The notes under the pieces are model-generated. The model did no database searches, was not told where the DNA came from, and worked only from the letters and a program-made list of their open reading frames with translations. Shown here piece after piece: positions 54,183 through 62,527 of a stretch of DNA of 64,000 bases. The stretch is from Rhizobium indicum (GTDB taxonomy: Bacteria; Pseudomonadota; Alphaproteobacteria; Rhizobiales; Rhizobiaceae): NCBI RefSeq assembly GCF_005862305.2, contig NZ_CP054023.1:1-64000 (forward strand), read 5' to 3'. Position 1 is the first letter of the stretch. Each line of letters opens with the position of its first letter. Both the position numbers and the translations under genes were made by a program.

Positions 54183-54264
54183 GGTTGTCCTCCTTTCGTG
54201 GGCAGTCGCCCGTGTTCCACTTTCCGCTGCCATGCCCTCGGCATTGACTTTCGCGTTTCGTGGT

Positions 54265-54302
54265 GTTACCGGTAAGTAACAATGCATTTGTTACCGATCG
54301 GT
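54265..54302. promoter_or_regulatory. Cluster of palindromes, candidate TetR operator
   Basis: Three interlocked palindromes: GTTACcggtaaGTAAC (54265-54280), GTAACAATGCATTTGTTAC (54276-54294) and ACCGATCGGT (54293-54302). They end 8 nt before the TetR start. The shared GTTAC/GTAAC arms suggest a TetR dimer pair controlling itself and the divergent 71-aa gene. Confidence 0.6.
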
Positions 54303-54309
54303 CACATTG

Positions 54310-54933
54310 ATGTCAAGGACTACGTCCGCAAAAAAATCAGAAACTTCGAATGAAATCTCCGCAGCCGTTCCAGAAGATCGCATCCCGCCGCGGGAGCGTA
54401 TCGTCTCGACCGCCTCGGAGCTTTTCCGCGAGCGCGGCATTCGCGGCATCGGCGTCGATGCCATTGCCGACGCGGCTCTGACCAACAAGATGACGCTCTA
54501 CCGGCATTTCGGCTCGAAGGACGAGCTCGTCTGCGAAACGCTTCGCCGCGCCTCCGAAAAGGCGGGTGCCATCTGGCGCGATCTGGAAACGGCCTATCCC
54601 GGCAATCCGCGCGCCCAGCTGGACGCCTGGGTGGAGCTGCGGGCGCAATGTCTGAACGGCGAGCCCGCCGGCTGCGATCTCGCCAATGCCGCCATCGAGC
54701 TGAAGGGCGAGGGCCATCCAGCCCACGAAATGATCGAGCGGCACAAGGCCGAACAGCGTGATCGCCTGGCCGGGCTCTGTTTGGCGGCCGGCGCGCGCGA
54801 ACCCCAGCTTCTTGCCGATACATTGACGCTGCTGCTCGAGGGCGCACGCGTCAGCCGTCAGGCCATGGGCGCTGCCGGCTGCTGCGGTCATTTCGCCAAG
54901 GCGTGCCACGCGGCGATCGCTTCTTTCGCCTGA
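54310..54933 (+). CDS. TetR-family transcriptional regulator
   Basis: A 207-aa regulator. HTH about residues 28-75 (RIVSTASELFRERGIRGIGV, NKMTLYRHFGSKDELV). The C-terminal ligand domain is cysteine-bearing (RAQCLNGEPAGCDLANA, AAGCCGHFAKACH), with a CC and two single Cys. Start at 54310 rather than the preceding TTG. Divergent from the 71-aa gene. Ligand unknown; the cysteine pattern could allow redox or metal response but that is a guess. Confidence 0.86.
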   Translation: MSRTTSAKKSETSNEISAAVPEDRIPPRERIVSTASELFRERGIRGIGVDAIADAALTNKMTLYRHFGSKDELVCETLRRASEKAGAIWRDLETAYPGNPRAQLDAWVELRAQCLNGEPAGCDLANAAIELKGEGHPAHEMIERHKAEQRDRLAGLCLAAGAREPQLLADTLTLLLEGARVSRQAMGAAGCCGHFAKACHAAIASFA

Positions 54934-55016
54934 GCACCGCAAGTGTGTGGGGAGGGGAACCTTACCGCTTCCATGCCGTTTTCACACTAACCCGAGGGCG
55001 ATGTGGAGGCAGGGAG

Positions 55017-55205
55017 ATGAACTACGTCTATCTCAAACGCCTATATGCCAAGCGCGCCGAGCTCGAAGCCAAGCTGGAGCTCCATGATGCGCGCTATTGT
55101 TTCGGCGAGGAAGAGGTCGATGACGGCACCGACAGCGATCTGCGTCAGCGGTTGAGCGAAATTTCCGAGGAAATTGCTACGCTGGAGAGCAGGCCGGGCC
55201 GATAA
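55017..55205 (+). CDS. Small charged helical hypothetical protein (62 aa)
   Basis: Start at 55017, with GGAGG and GGGAG just upstream; the longer frame upstream is not protein-like. Two heptad-like helices (LKRLYAKRAELEAKLELHDA, then RQRLSEISEEIATLESRPG) suggest a coiled-coil hairpin. No family recognised. Follows the TetR gene by 83 nt and could be its target. Confidence 0.62.
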   Translation: MNYVYLKRLYAKRAELEAKLELHDARYCFGEEEVDDGTDSDLRQRLSEISEEIATLESRPGR

Positions 55206-55210
55206 CTATT

Positions 55211-55264
55211 TAATTTTCAACAGCATTCAGATTTTAAGCCGACCGGCATAAAGTCAGTCTGTGC
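55211..55264. repeat. Degraded repeat family C
   Basis: CAGCATTCAGATTTTAAGCC, GACCGGCATAAAG and TCAGTCTGTGC line up with the C unit at 24329-24380 but the arms no longer pair well. Its right end covers the last codons and the stop of the DUF1810 gene. Confidence 0.65.
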
Positions 55265-55694
55265 TGGCGCTAAGGATTTCCATCGTCCGTTCGTCGAATT
55301 TTCCCTGATAGAAATGCTCGATCACCTGGTGGAAGGGCGAACCGTGATCGCTGATCGCGGCAAACAAGGTCATCGACGAGCGCAGCTTGAAGTCGTCGGG
55401 TGAGCCCAGGATTTCGTGCGCCGATCGGCCGTTCACGGACAGGATCGCCTCGACGCAACGCAGCAGCCGGCTTGAGAGAATGGGATCGGCGAGATAGGCG
55501 GCGGCTTCCTCCGCCGAGCGGATCGCATATTTTTCGGCCATCGCCGACGTGCCGAGACCGGCGATCTGCGGGAAGATGAACCACATCCAGTGGGACGTTT
55601 TGCGCCCGGCTTTCAGCTCCAAGAGCGCCCGCTCATAGATCCCGTTCTGGGCGTCGATGAAGCGGTGAAGCTTGTAGTCGATGTCGCCGGCCAT
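55254..55694 (-). CDS. DUF1810-family protein
   Basis: A 146-aa cytosolic protein. DUF1810 marks: RFIDAQNGIYERALLELKAG, TSHWMWFIFPQIAGLG and FHQVIEHFYQGKFDERTM. Start at 55694, behind AAAGGA; an in-frame extension upstream is Ala/Gly-rich and unlikely. The family is a Macro-like or ADP-ribose-linked fold in some schemes, but function is unknown. The stop and final three codons lie in a degraded repeat. Confidence 0.8.
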   Translation of the reverse strand: MAGDIDYKLHRFIDAQNGIYERALLELKAGRKTSHWMWFIFPQIAGLGTSAMAEKYAIRSAEEAAAYLADPILSSRLLRCVEAILSVNGRSAHEILGSPDDFKLRSSMTLFAAISDHGSPFHQVIEHFYQGKFDERTMEILSASTD

Positions 55695-55766
55695 GGTCCT
55701 TTTCCCTTTTCCTGCTGTCGATGCAGCCTGGGCAAAGGTTTCCACGCCCGGCAATATGTTTTGCTA

Positions 55767-56081
55767 TCAGCAAACCCTCTCAGCGTAGGGGCTGCTGTCG
55801 CGGCAATGGCCGTAGGCCGGATGCTGCGGCACGTTATCGCCGGCCGGGGCGGCAATGGCCGATGTCGTCATCGGGTCCGTATTGCCGGAAGAATATGCGG
55901 CAAAACCCGCAAAGCTCAAGAGAACCAGCGCTCCGACCACGACAATGCGCTCGAAGGCCGAAAGTTTCTGGGCGCTGACATGATCTACATAATCGCGCTC
56001 GCCTAAACCGGCGGTTTCGTCCTCTTTTACATGGAGGGTCACCATATCCTGGCGACGGCTTAAAGTTTCACAATCTGTCAT
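55767..56081 (-). CDS. Hypothetical single-helix membrane protein (104 aa)
   Basis: An acidic/charged N-terminal 40 residues, then one membrane helix (about 42-62, FERIVVVGALVLLSFAGFAA), then a short periplasmic tail ending HCRDSSPYAERVC with two cysteines. AGGAG lies 9 nt before the ATG. No family recognised. Monocistronic in appearance. The Cys pair and tail suggest a periplasmic disulfide but not a function. Confidence 0.65.
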   Translation of the reverse strand: MTDCETLSRRQDMVTLHVKEDETAGLGERDYVDHVSAQKLSAFERIVVVGALVLLSFAGFAAYSSGNTDPMTTSAIAAPAGDNVPQHPAYGHCRDSSPYAERVC

Positions 56082-56320
56082 TTTAATTACTCCTGCAACA
56101 CATGCGGCGCCGGTCTCTTAAGAGCAAACTCTCACCCTCGTGCCGAACCGCTTCCGCATGCGAGCAGCATGTGTGTCTTCGATCGTGGCAATTGAAGGGG
56201 CGATCTTCAAACGCAGTGTTCAAAAAATCGTACCAATAAATGCAAAATATCGTGAAGCTCTGGTTCATCGGAATGATCCGCGGTAGTCCAGAGAGGAACA
56301 TCTTTCTTCTGGATAGTCCC
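56082..56320 (+). other. Intergenic region upstream of the amidase
   Basis: About 240 nt between the minus-strand membrane protein gene and the amidase. The amidase frame is open further upstream to ATGs at 56240 and 56273, so part may be coding. I see no other gene or clear promoter. Confidence 0.35.
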
Positions 56321-57691
56321 ATGAGCAAATCCTTCGGCGCGATGTCGGTCGTGCAGCTTTCCGTCCTCATTCAAGGTGGCGCGGCCGATCCGGTCGAGGT
56401 CGCCGAGGCAGTTTTCGATTCCATCGCGAATTATGCCGACAAGGCGGTCTTCACCACACTGTCCGAAAGCCGGGGGATGGAGGAGGCGCGCGCCTCTTCG
56501 CGACGTCTGCAGGAAGGGCGCTCGCTTGGATTGCTGGACGGCATTCCGATTGCCTGGAAGGATCTTTTCGACATCGAAGGCCTACCGACGACGGCGGGCT
56601 CCGTTGTTCTGGCAAAGGACATGCCGGCCAAGCAAGATGCGGCCGTCGTCGCTTTGCTCAGGCAGGCGGGCATGGTCGCCGTCGGACGCACCAATATGAG
56701 CGAGTTCGCCTTTTCCGGCCTCGGCATCAATCCGCATTACGGCACGCCGGTAAATCCGCACGGCACCGATCTCCGGCGCATTCCGGGCGGCTCATCCTCC
56801 GGCGCCGGTGTCGCTGTCGCGGCCGGACTGGTGCCGGTCGCCATGGGCACCGATACCGGCGGCTCGGTGCGCATTCCCGCCGCCTTCAACGGCATCGTCG
56901 GCTACAAGGCGACACGCGGCCGCCACGCGATGGCAGGGGTCTATCCGCTGGCAAAGAGCCTGGATTCGCTGGGACCGCTCTGCCGCAGCGTCAGGGACGC
57001 GGTCTGGATCGACGCGGCGATGCGCGGCCTGACGGCGCCCGATGTCGTTGGGCTTCCCCTGCAAGGGCTGGAACTCATCGTGCCTGAAAACATCGTCTTC
57101 GATGGCGCTGAAGCCGGCGTCGTCGCCGCGTTCGAGGCAGCTCTGGGACGTCTTCAAAAGGCCGGCGCCAAGGTTGCCCGCACCGTCATCCCCGCCTTCA
57201 ACGAGATATTCGATCTGGTGACGAGATATGGTCCGCTGGTGACGGCGGAGGCTTTCGCACTTCACCGCGAACGCTTGGCAGGACCGGACGCGGACAGCAT
57301 GGATCACCGTGTCGTCATGCGCACCCGTCTCGGAAGCAAGACGACGCTGCCCGATTACCTGGCGATCCTCGAGGCGCGCAGCCGCCTGATCGCCGATGTC
57401 GAGCGCCTCGTCGGCGACCGGCTGCTCGCCTTTCCCACTGTCGCCCATGTCGCGCCGCCGATCGGGCCGTTGGAGCAGGATGACGAGCTGTTCTTCGCGA
57501 CGAACAACAAGACGTTGCGCAACACCGCGCTCGGCAATTTCCTCGACTGGTGCGGCGTTTCCATTCCCTGCGGTACGGGCGACGCTGGCATGCCTGTTGG
57601 ACTGCTGCTTTCGGCCACCGCCCATCGCGATGAAGCGCTGCTGGGGATTGCCCTTGCGGCCGAGGCGGTCATCCGCGACGATTTTGCCTGA
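56321..57691 (+). CDS. Amidase-signature family hydrolase
   Basis: A 456-aa amidase with the Ser-cisSer-Lys triad: K80 in PIAWKDLFD, S158 in PGGSSSGAG and catalytic S182 in GTDTGGSVRIPA. Length and order match GatA-like and aryl amidase enzymes; GatA itself is unlikely as GatC/GatB are absent. Start at 56321 is the least certain call, since longer starts at 56240 and 56273 are open and no strong ribosome site marks any of them. It lies 66 nt upstream of a TIM-barrel isomerase, possibly in one unit. Confidence 0.85.
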   Translation: MSKSFGAMSVVQLSVLIQGGAADPVEVAEAVFDSIANYADKAVFTTLSESRGMEEARASSRRLQEGRSLGLLDGIPIAWKDLFDIEGLPTTAGSVVLAKDMPAKQDAAVVALLRQAGMVAVGRTNMSEFAFSGLGINPHYGTPVNPHGTDLRRIPGGSSSGAGVAVAAGLVPVAMGTDTGGSVRIPAAFNGIVGYKATRGRHAMAGVYPLAKSLDSLGPLCRSVRDAVWIDAAMRGLTAPDVVGLPLQGLELIVPENIVFDGAEAGVVAAFEAALGRLQKAGAKVARTVIPAFNEIFDLVTRYGPLVTAEAFALHRERLAGPDADSMDHRVVMRTRLGSKTTLPDYLAILEARSRLIADVERLVGDRLLAFPTVAHVAPPIGPLEQDDELFFATNNKTLRNTALGNFLDWCGVSIPCGTGDAGMPVGLLLSATAHRDEALLGIALAAEAVIRDDFA

Positions 57692-57757
57692 ATTGGCAAT
57701 TGAACCGCCGGGATTTAGTTGCCATTGATGGCATGAGGAGATCCGGGAGGAAAGCAA

Positions 57758-58618
57758 GTGCAGGTTTTGCAAAACGGACGTTTCGCGGTTTCGACATGGT
57801 CGCTGCATCGGCTGCTCGGCGCCGTTCATGCCTATAGTCCCGATCCCGACAAAAGCGCTGCTGCGAAAGAACCCTATGGCCCGGGTGCCGCGGCCCTGAT
57901 CGATGTGCCGGCGGCGCTCTCGGCGCGCGGCGTCAACCGGCTGGAGATCTGTTCCTTCCATCTGCAAAGCCTCGACGCCACCTATATAAGCGAATTGCGC
58001 GACGCGATGGCGACCTCGAATGTGCTGTTCCAGACGCTGCTGGTCGAGGACGGCGATCCGAGCCATCCGGAGACGGCTGAACGCGACGTAAAATGGATGG
58101 CGGAGTGGATCGACATCGCGGCAACCCTTGGGGCTGAGAGGATGCGCGTCATTGCCGGCAAGCAGAAGCCGACGGAGGAAAACCTTGCCCGCGCCGCCCG
58201 CCATCTGAATTGGCTGGCCGGAAAGGCGGAAGGCAGCGGCGTGCGTGTCGTCGTCGAGAACTGGTTCGACCTGCTACCATCGCCAGTCGAAATGAACTGG
58301 CTGCTGGACCGGCTGGACGGCAAGGTCGGCCTCAATGGCGACCTCGGCAACTGGGCGGCGCCAGCCAAATATGAAGGCCTTGCCGACATCATGGGCCGGG
58401 CGGAAATCTGCCATGCCAAGGCCGACTATGGCACTGCCGGCCTCGATGCCGAGGATTACCGCACCTGCCTGGAGATGTGCGAGAGAGCCGGTTACGACGG
58501 TCCCTTCACGCTGATCTACGACTCGCCCTTCTTCCCTGATGAATGGGACGGCATCCTTCTGCAGAAGGCGTTCATCGAGGATTTTCTGCGCGAGGCGCCC
58601 GCGCGCAGAACGGCTTAA
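57758..58618 (+). CDS. Sugar phosphate isomerase/epimerase-like TIM-barrel protein
   Basis: A 286-aa xylose-isomerase-like TIM barrel (AP_endonuc_2 superfamily). GTG start behind GGGAGG with 7-nt spacing. Metal-ligand regions: VVVENWFDLLP, GLNGDLGNWAAP and EICHAKADYG. Family members isomerise or epimerise sugars, inosose or related polyols. It follows the amidase; the pair could process an amide-linked sugar compound, but that is inference. Confidence 0.8.
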   Translation: MQVLQNGRFAVSTWSLHRLLGAVHAYSPDPDKSAAAKEPYGPGAAALIDVPAALSARGVNRLEICSFHLQSLDATYISELRDAMATSNVLFQTLLVEDGDPSHPETAERDVKWMAEWIDIAATLGAERMRVIAGKQKPTEENLARAARHLNWLAGKAEGSGVRVVVENWFDLLPSPVEMNWLLDRLDGKVGLNGDLGNWAAPAKYEGLADIMGRAEICHAKADYGTAGLDAEDYRTCLEMCERAGYDGPFTLIYDSPFFPDEWDGILLQKAFIEDFLREAPARRTA

Positions 58619-58645
58619 ATCAGAAGCGCTTCTTGCTCATTCCTA

Positions 58646-58758
58646 GAGCATGATGCCGAAAAGTGTGAGCGGTTTTCGGACGACATCATGCTCTCACTAT
58701 ATAATGTAGAACAGGATTTAGATTTTAGGCCGACCCGGCCTAAAATCATCCTGTTCTA
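58646..58758. repeat. Composite repeat B plus C between isomerase and sulfatase genes
   Basis: B (58646-58693) and C (58707-58758) in the same order and spacing as at 24267-24380, with only a few differences. The C end reads CTGTTCTA; its last bases are the TAG stop (58756-58758) of the minus-strand sulfatase. Confidence 0.88.
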
Positions 58759-60264
58759 GCGCGGGAACCTCTGGTTTTCCTCCAGCACGTTCAGATCCAT
58801 GTGGTTGCGCATATAGCGCTCCGAAGCTTTCTGCAGCGGCTGATAATCCCATGGATAATAGGCCCCATTGCGCAGCGCCGCATAGACCACCCAGCGGCGC
58901 GCCTGGCTTTCGCGCACGGCTTCGTCGAAATCGGAAAGGTTCCAGCGTCGGCCGGCCTGTTCGACAAGCCTTGCCAAGATCTCGGCATGCGCCGGGTCGG
59001 CCGCCAGATTGTCGAGCTCCTGCGGATCGACCTCGAGATTAAACAGCATCGGCGGGTCCTTCTCGCAGAGCGAGAGTTTGTATCGTCCGTCTCGGATACA
59101 GACGAGCGGCGCCTCGGAACCCTCTGCGGCATATTCCAACGGCACAGGGCCGCGGCTGCCGGTGCCTTCGGCAAGCGCTGCGAGATCCTCGCCCTCGGTC
59201 CATGGCTTCAATGAGGCGATATCGATCCCGGCAAGACCGGCGAGCGTCGGTGTCACGTCGAGTGTGGAGACAGGCTGGTCGATCCGTCTGGGCGTCCAGC
59301 CGGGTGCCGCGATCATCAGCGGAACGCGGGCCGATCCTTCGAAGAAGTTCATCTTGAACCAGAGGCCGCGATCGCCGAGCATGTCGCCATGGTCGGAGGC
59401 AAAGAGGATGATCGTGTTTTCAGCCATGCGGCTCCGTTCCAGGACGCCGAGAATGTCGCCGATCTTCTCGTCGACATAGGAGATATTGGCGAAATAGCCC
59501 CGCCTTGCCCGCCTGATCTGCTCATCGCTGATGTCGAAAGCGTCGTGATCGCAGGCTTTCATCAGACGCTGCGAGTGCGGGTCCTGCTGCTCGAAGGCAA
59601 TCGGCGCAACCGTCGGGTCAAGTGCCGGGCAGTCCTCATAGAGGTCCCAGAATTTGCGGCGCGCGACATAGGGGTCGTGCGGATGGGTGAAGCTGACGGT
59701 CAGGCACCAGGGGCGCTCGTCATGGCCACGCGAGAGATCGAACAGCTTGCGGGCGGCGTGGTAGGCGACCTCGTCGTCATACTCCATCTGGTTGGTGATC
59801 TCGGCAACGCCGGCGCCGGTGACCGAGCCCAGATTGTGATACCACCAGTCTATGCGCTCGCCGGGCTTGCCATAATCGGGCGTCCAGCCGAAGTCGGCCG
59901 GGTAGATATCCGTCGTCAGGCGTTCCTCGAATCCATGCAACTGGTCGGGGCCGACGAAATGCATCTTGCCGGAAAGCGCTGTCTGGTATCCGGCAGCGCG
60001 CAGATGATGCGCATAGGTCGGAATGTCAGAGGCAAATTCCGCCGCATTGTCATAGACGCGGGTTCGGCTCGGCAATTGTCCGGACATGAAGGAGGCTCGC
60101 GCCGGTGCGCAGAGCGGGCTTGCCGTATAGGCGTTGGTGAAACGTACGGAGCGCTCCGCCAATGATTTCAGATGCGGCGCACGCAGGAAATCGGCAGGGC
60201 CATCGGGAAAGAACGTTCCATTCAACTGATCGACCATCAGGATGAGGATATTCGGACGCGCCAT
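58756..60264 (-). CDS. betC: Choline-sulfatase-like sulfatase
   Basis: A 502-aa sulfatase. The formylglycine-forming cysteine is C52 in CAPARASF (CxPxR), with metal ligands D12-Q13 and the ASDHGDMLGDRGLWFK block. The C-terminal WDYQPLQKASERYMRNHMDL closely resembles the choline-sulfatase C-terminal domain, supporting release of choline from choline-O-sulfate for sulfur, carbon or osmoprotection. It is divergent from a LysR gene of the kind linked to choline sulfate use. No choline oxidation genes are nearby. Phosphonate monoester hydrolase is a less likely alternative. Confidence 0.82.
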   Translation of the reverse strand: MARPNILILMVDQLNGTFFPDGPADFLRAPHLKSLAERSVRFTNAYTASPLCAPARASFMSGQLPSRTRVYDNAAEFASDIPTYAHHLRAAGYQTALSGKMHFVGPDQLHGFEERLTTDIYPADFGWTPDYGKPGERIDWWYHNLGSVTGAGVAEITNQMEYDDEVAYHAARKLFDLSRGHDERPWCLTVSFTHPHDPYVARRKFWDLYEDCPALDPTVAPIAFEQQDPHSQRLMKACDHDAFDISDEQIRRARRGYFANISYVDEKIGDILGVLERSRMAENTIILFASDHGDMLGDRGLWFKMNFFEGSARVPLMIAAPGWTPRRIDQPVSTLDVTPTLAGLAGIDIASLKPWTEGEDLAALAEGTGSRGPVPLEYAAEGSEAPLVCIRDGRYKLSLCEKDPPMLFNLEVDPQELDNLAADPAHAEILARLVEQAGRRWNLSDFDEAVRESQARRWVVYAALRNGAYYPWDYQPLQKASERYMRNHMDLNVLEENQRFPR

Positions 60265-60406
60265 GTGAAATTGTCTCCTGTGGTCTCCAAGGCCGGGACG
60301 GTCTTCCTGGAGGGGGACGTCCCTTGCTATTTGCAGATCTTATCAAAACCGCTATCATCATGCTTGTAAAGGCAGCTTTTTTTTATATTTGCCAAAAGGA
60401 ATTTTT
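60265..60406. promoter_or_regulatory. Divergent promoter region, sulfatase and LysR
   Basis: A 142-nt spacer between the two starts with an AT-rich right half (TTTTTTTATATTTGCCAAAA region, 60378-60397). Expected to bind the LysR protein; I could not fix a T-N11-A box by eye. Confidence 0.45.
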
Positions 60407-61309
60407 ATGTCAGACCGCCTGCCTGAGCTGGGATGGATGCGCATCTTCGCGGAGGTCGCAAGGCTCGGCAGCTTTTCGGCTGCGGCGGCAGTTCTCGGCC
60501 TTACGCAGCCTGCCGTCAGTTATCAGATCCGGCGGCTGGAAGAGCAGTTCGGCGTCGCCCTGCTGCGCCGCCAGCACCGCGGCGTCGAGTTGACCGCGGA
60601 GGGCGAACGGCTTTTCCAGGTCACGGCCAAGACGGTTGGTGACATCGATGCCCTGGCGCGCAGTTTCGGCACCGAGGCTCAAAGGCCGGTCGTCAGACTG
60701 AGAACCGACTATGCTTTTTCAGCGCTTTGGCTGATCCCGCGCATGCACGGCTTTCGCCTGCTTCACCCGGAAACGGATATACAGATCGTCGCGACCCAGA
60801 GGCTTGAGCCCGGCTTTGGTGACGACGCAGATGTGGTGGTGGTTTTCGGCACAAAGGCGGAATTCGGCACTATCGGATCGCTGCTGCTGCAGGAAAAGGT
60901 CGTGCCCGTCTGCACGCGAGGCTTTCTCGATCGCAACGGCCCGTTCGACGATCCGCAGCAGCTTGCCAAGGCGATCCTGATCCATCTCGACTCACCGACG
61001 CCATCGCCCTGGTTCGACTGGCGAAGTTATTTTGCCGAATTCTCCGTTACTCGCGACCTCCATGCCGGCCGCGGTGATGTCAGTTTCAACACTTACTCGC
61101 TGGTCGTCCAGGCCGCTCTCAGCGAGCAAGGCGTGGCGATCGGCTGGATGGGGCTGGTCGATACGCTTCTCTCCACACATATGCTGGTGGAAGCCGGGCC
61201 GCCGCTCGAGGCACCCGACCGCGGTTACTGGCTGATACCGCCGCGATCGGCAAATGTTGATAGCGAAAGGCTCAGCACCTGGCTGGTGGATGAAGTCGGC
61301 AGGACATGA
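60407..61309 (+). CDS. LysR-family regulator, probable choline-sulfate utilisation regulator
   Basis: A 300-aa LTTR of the GcvA-like branch. HTH about residues 8-66 (LGSFSAAAAVLGLTQPAVSY). The effector domain begins about 92 and is marked by LWLIPRMHGFRLLHPETDIQ. Start at 60407 with AAAGGA 8 nt upstream; 6 further in-frame codons exist. Divergent from the choline-sulfatase-like gene, which it most likely controls. Confidence 0.84.
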   Translation: MSDRLPELGWMRIFAEVARLGSFSAAAAVLGLTQPAVSYQIRRLEEQFGVALLRRQHRGVELTAEGERLFQVTAKTVGDIDALARSFGTEAQRPVVRLRTDYAFSALWLIPRMHGFRLLHPETDIQIVATQRLEPGFGDDADVVVVFGTKAEFGTIGSLLLQEKVVPVCTRGFLDRNGPFDDPQQLAKAILIHLDSPTPSPWFDWRSYFAEFSVTRDLHAGRGDVSFNTYSLVVQAALSEQGVAIGWMGLVDTLLSTHMLVEAGPPLEAPDRGYWLIPPRSANVDSERLSTWLVDEVGRT

Positions 61310-61429
61310 CATCCAGACCGAGGCCGGCGCGTCATTGCATCCGGAATATGTTCGCGCTCAGGAGAGAAGCCTTGTCATGACCGACGCCGATCGACATTGT
61401 GGCATCGATTCATAGGGAAGGGCCAAAGC

Positions 61430-61633
61430 ATGTCGCGAACCGTCGGATACGTCGTTGGACTGCTCATGATCCTCTTGGGACTGATCTGGATCGCTCAGGG
61501 AAGCGGCTATTTTCCCTATCCCGCGTCCAGTTTCATGATCAACCAAAGCATCTGGGTTCTCTGGGGAAGCATCATGGCTGTCGCGGGGCTCGCTGTGACA
61601 ATCATTATTTCACGACTGCGCCGGAGAGGATGA
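61430..61633 (+). CDS. Small two-helix membrane protein (67 aa)
   Basis: Start at 61430 behind AGGGAAGGG. Two membrane helices (about residues 5-22, VGYVVGLLMILLGLIWIAQG, and 37-60) with a basic end SRLRRRG. No family assigned with confidence; short DUF-type membrane proteins like this are common. The next micro-ORF starts at its stop (ATGA). Confidence 0.66.
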   Translation: MSRTVGYVVGLLMILLGLIWIAQGSGYFPYPASSFMINQSIWVLWGSIMAVAGLAVTIIISRLRRRG

Positions 61634-61722
61634 CCCGGCAACCGTGCATGGCTTTGAGGGAATTCGACATCGACGAGTTCCTCGAGCAGAAATATCTGGC
61701 GGCTAACGGCCTGTCGAAGTGA
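61630..61722 (+). CDS. Possible 30-codon micro-ORF before the aldolase
   Basis: ATG at 61630 overlaps the stop of the preceding membrane protein gene (ATGA), and the frame ends 10 nt before the aldolase start. The product, MTRQPCMALREFDIDEFLEQ and ten more residues, is acidic and helical. It may be a real small protein or a leader; evidence is position only. Confidence 0.35.
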   Translation: MTRQPCMALREFDIDEFLEQKYLAANGLSK

Positions 61723-61732
61723 GGAGAATGGC

Positions 61733-62524
61733 ATGAGCGCAGCTGAAATCGACGGCTTTGCGGACCGGATCAGGCAACACCGGGGCGGCATGATCTCCGC
61801 CTGGATCGGTATTCCCGACGCCACGCTCGCCAATCACCTGGCGCAGGAGGCCTTCGATGCCGTCGTGCTGGATATGCAGCACGGCATGTGGGATATGCCC
61901 TCGGCGGCGAACGCCGTCGCCCAGGTGCGGCTTGCCGGCAAGCCGGCGCTGGCGCGCATACCGGTCGGTGATTTTGCTTCCGCCTCGCGCCTGCTCGATG
62001 CCGGCGCCTCCGGCATCATCGCGCCGATGATCAATTCGGCCGAAGACGCGCAAGCCTTCATCAAGACCACCAAATACCCGCCTCTCGGCGAACGCAGCTG
62101 GGGACCCTCGCTGGCGCTGAACCATACAGGCCTGTCGGCCGATGATTATCTGAAGAACGCCAACGCGCTCACCGTCGCCATCGCCATGATCGAGACCCGG
62201 GCGGCACTCGAGGCGATCGACGACATCCTCGGCGTTGCCGGCATCGATGGCATTTTCATCGGCCCTTCCGACCTTTCGATCGCGCTCTCGAACGGCGACC
62301 AGGTGGCGCCGAACGCCGCCGAGATCGACAGCGCCATGCAGCATGCGGTTTCGCGCTGCCGCTCCCACGGCAAATTCGCCTGCGCCTTCGCCGGCGACGG
62401 GGAGCGGGCCGGCGAACTGCTGAAATTCGGCTTCGATCTGGTCATTGCCGGGGCCGAGACAGCGCAGCTGCGCTCCGGCGCCCGCCGCGCCATCAACGCC
62501 GCCCGCAGGATCGCTTCTGCTTGA
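61733..62524 (+). CDS. HpcH/HpaI-family aldolase (2-keto-3-deoxy acid or hydroxy-oxo acid aldolase)
   Basis: A 263-aa metal-dependent class II aldolase. GMISAWIGIPDATLANHLAQ opens the barrel, followed by LDMQHGMWDMPSA (catalytic His), LARIPVGD (substrate Arg), AIAMIETRAALEAIDDI (metal Glu) and FIGPSDLSIALSNG (metal Asp). Family members cleave 4-hydroxy-2-oxoheptanedioate, 2-keto-3-deoxyglucarate or malyl-type substrates; the choice is not clear here. GAGGAG precedes the start. Confidence 0.86.
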   Translation: MSAAEIDGFADRIRQHRGGMISAWIGIPDATLANHLAQEAFDAVVLDMQHGMWDMPSAANAVAQVRLAGKPALARIPVGDFASASRLLDAGASGIIAPMINSAEDAQAFIKTTKYPPLGERSWGPSLALNHTGLSADDYLKNANALTVAIAMIETRAALEAIDDILGVAGIDGIFIGPSDLSIALSNGDQVAPNAAEIDSAMQHAVSRCRSHGKFACAFAGDGERAGELLKFGFDLVIAGAETAQLRSGARRAINAARRIASA

Positions 62525-62527
62525 GCG

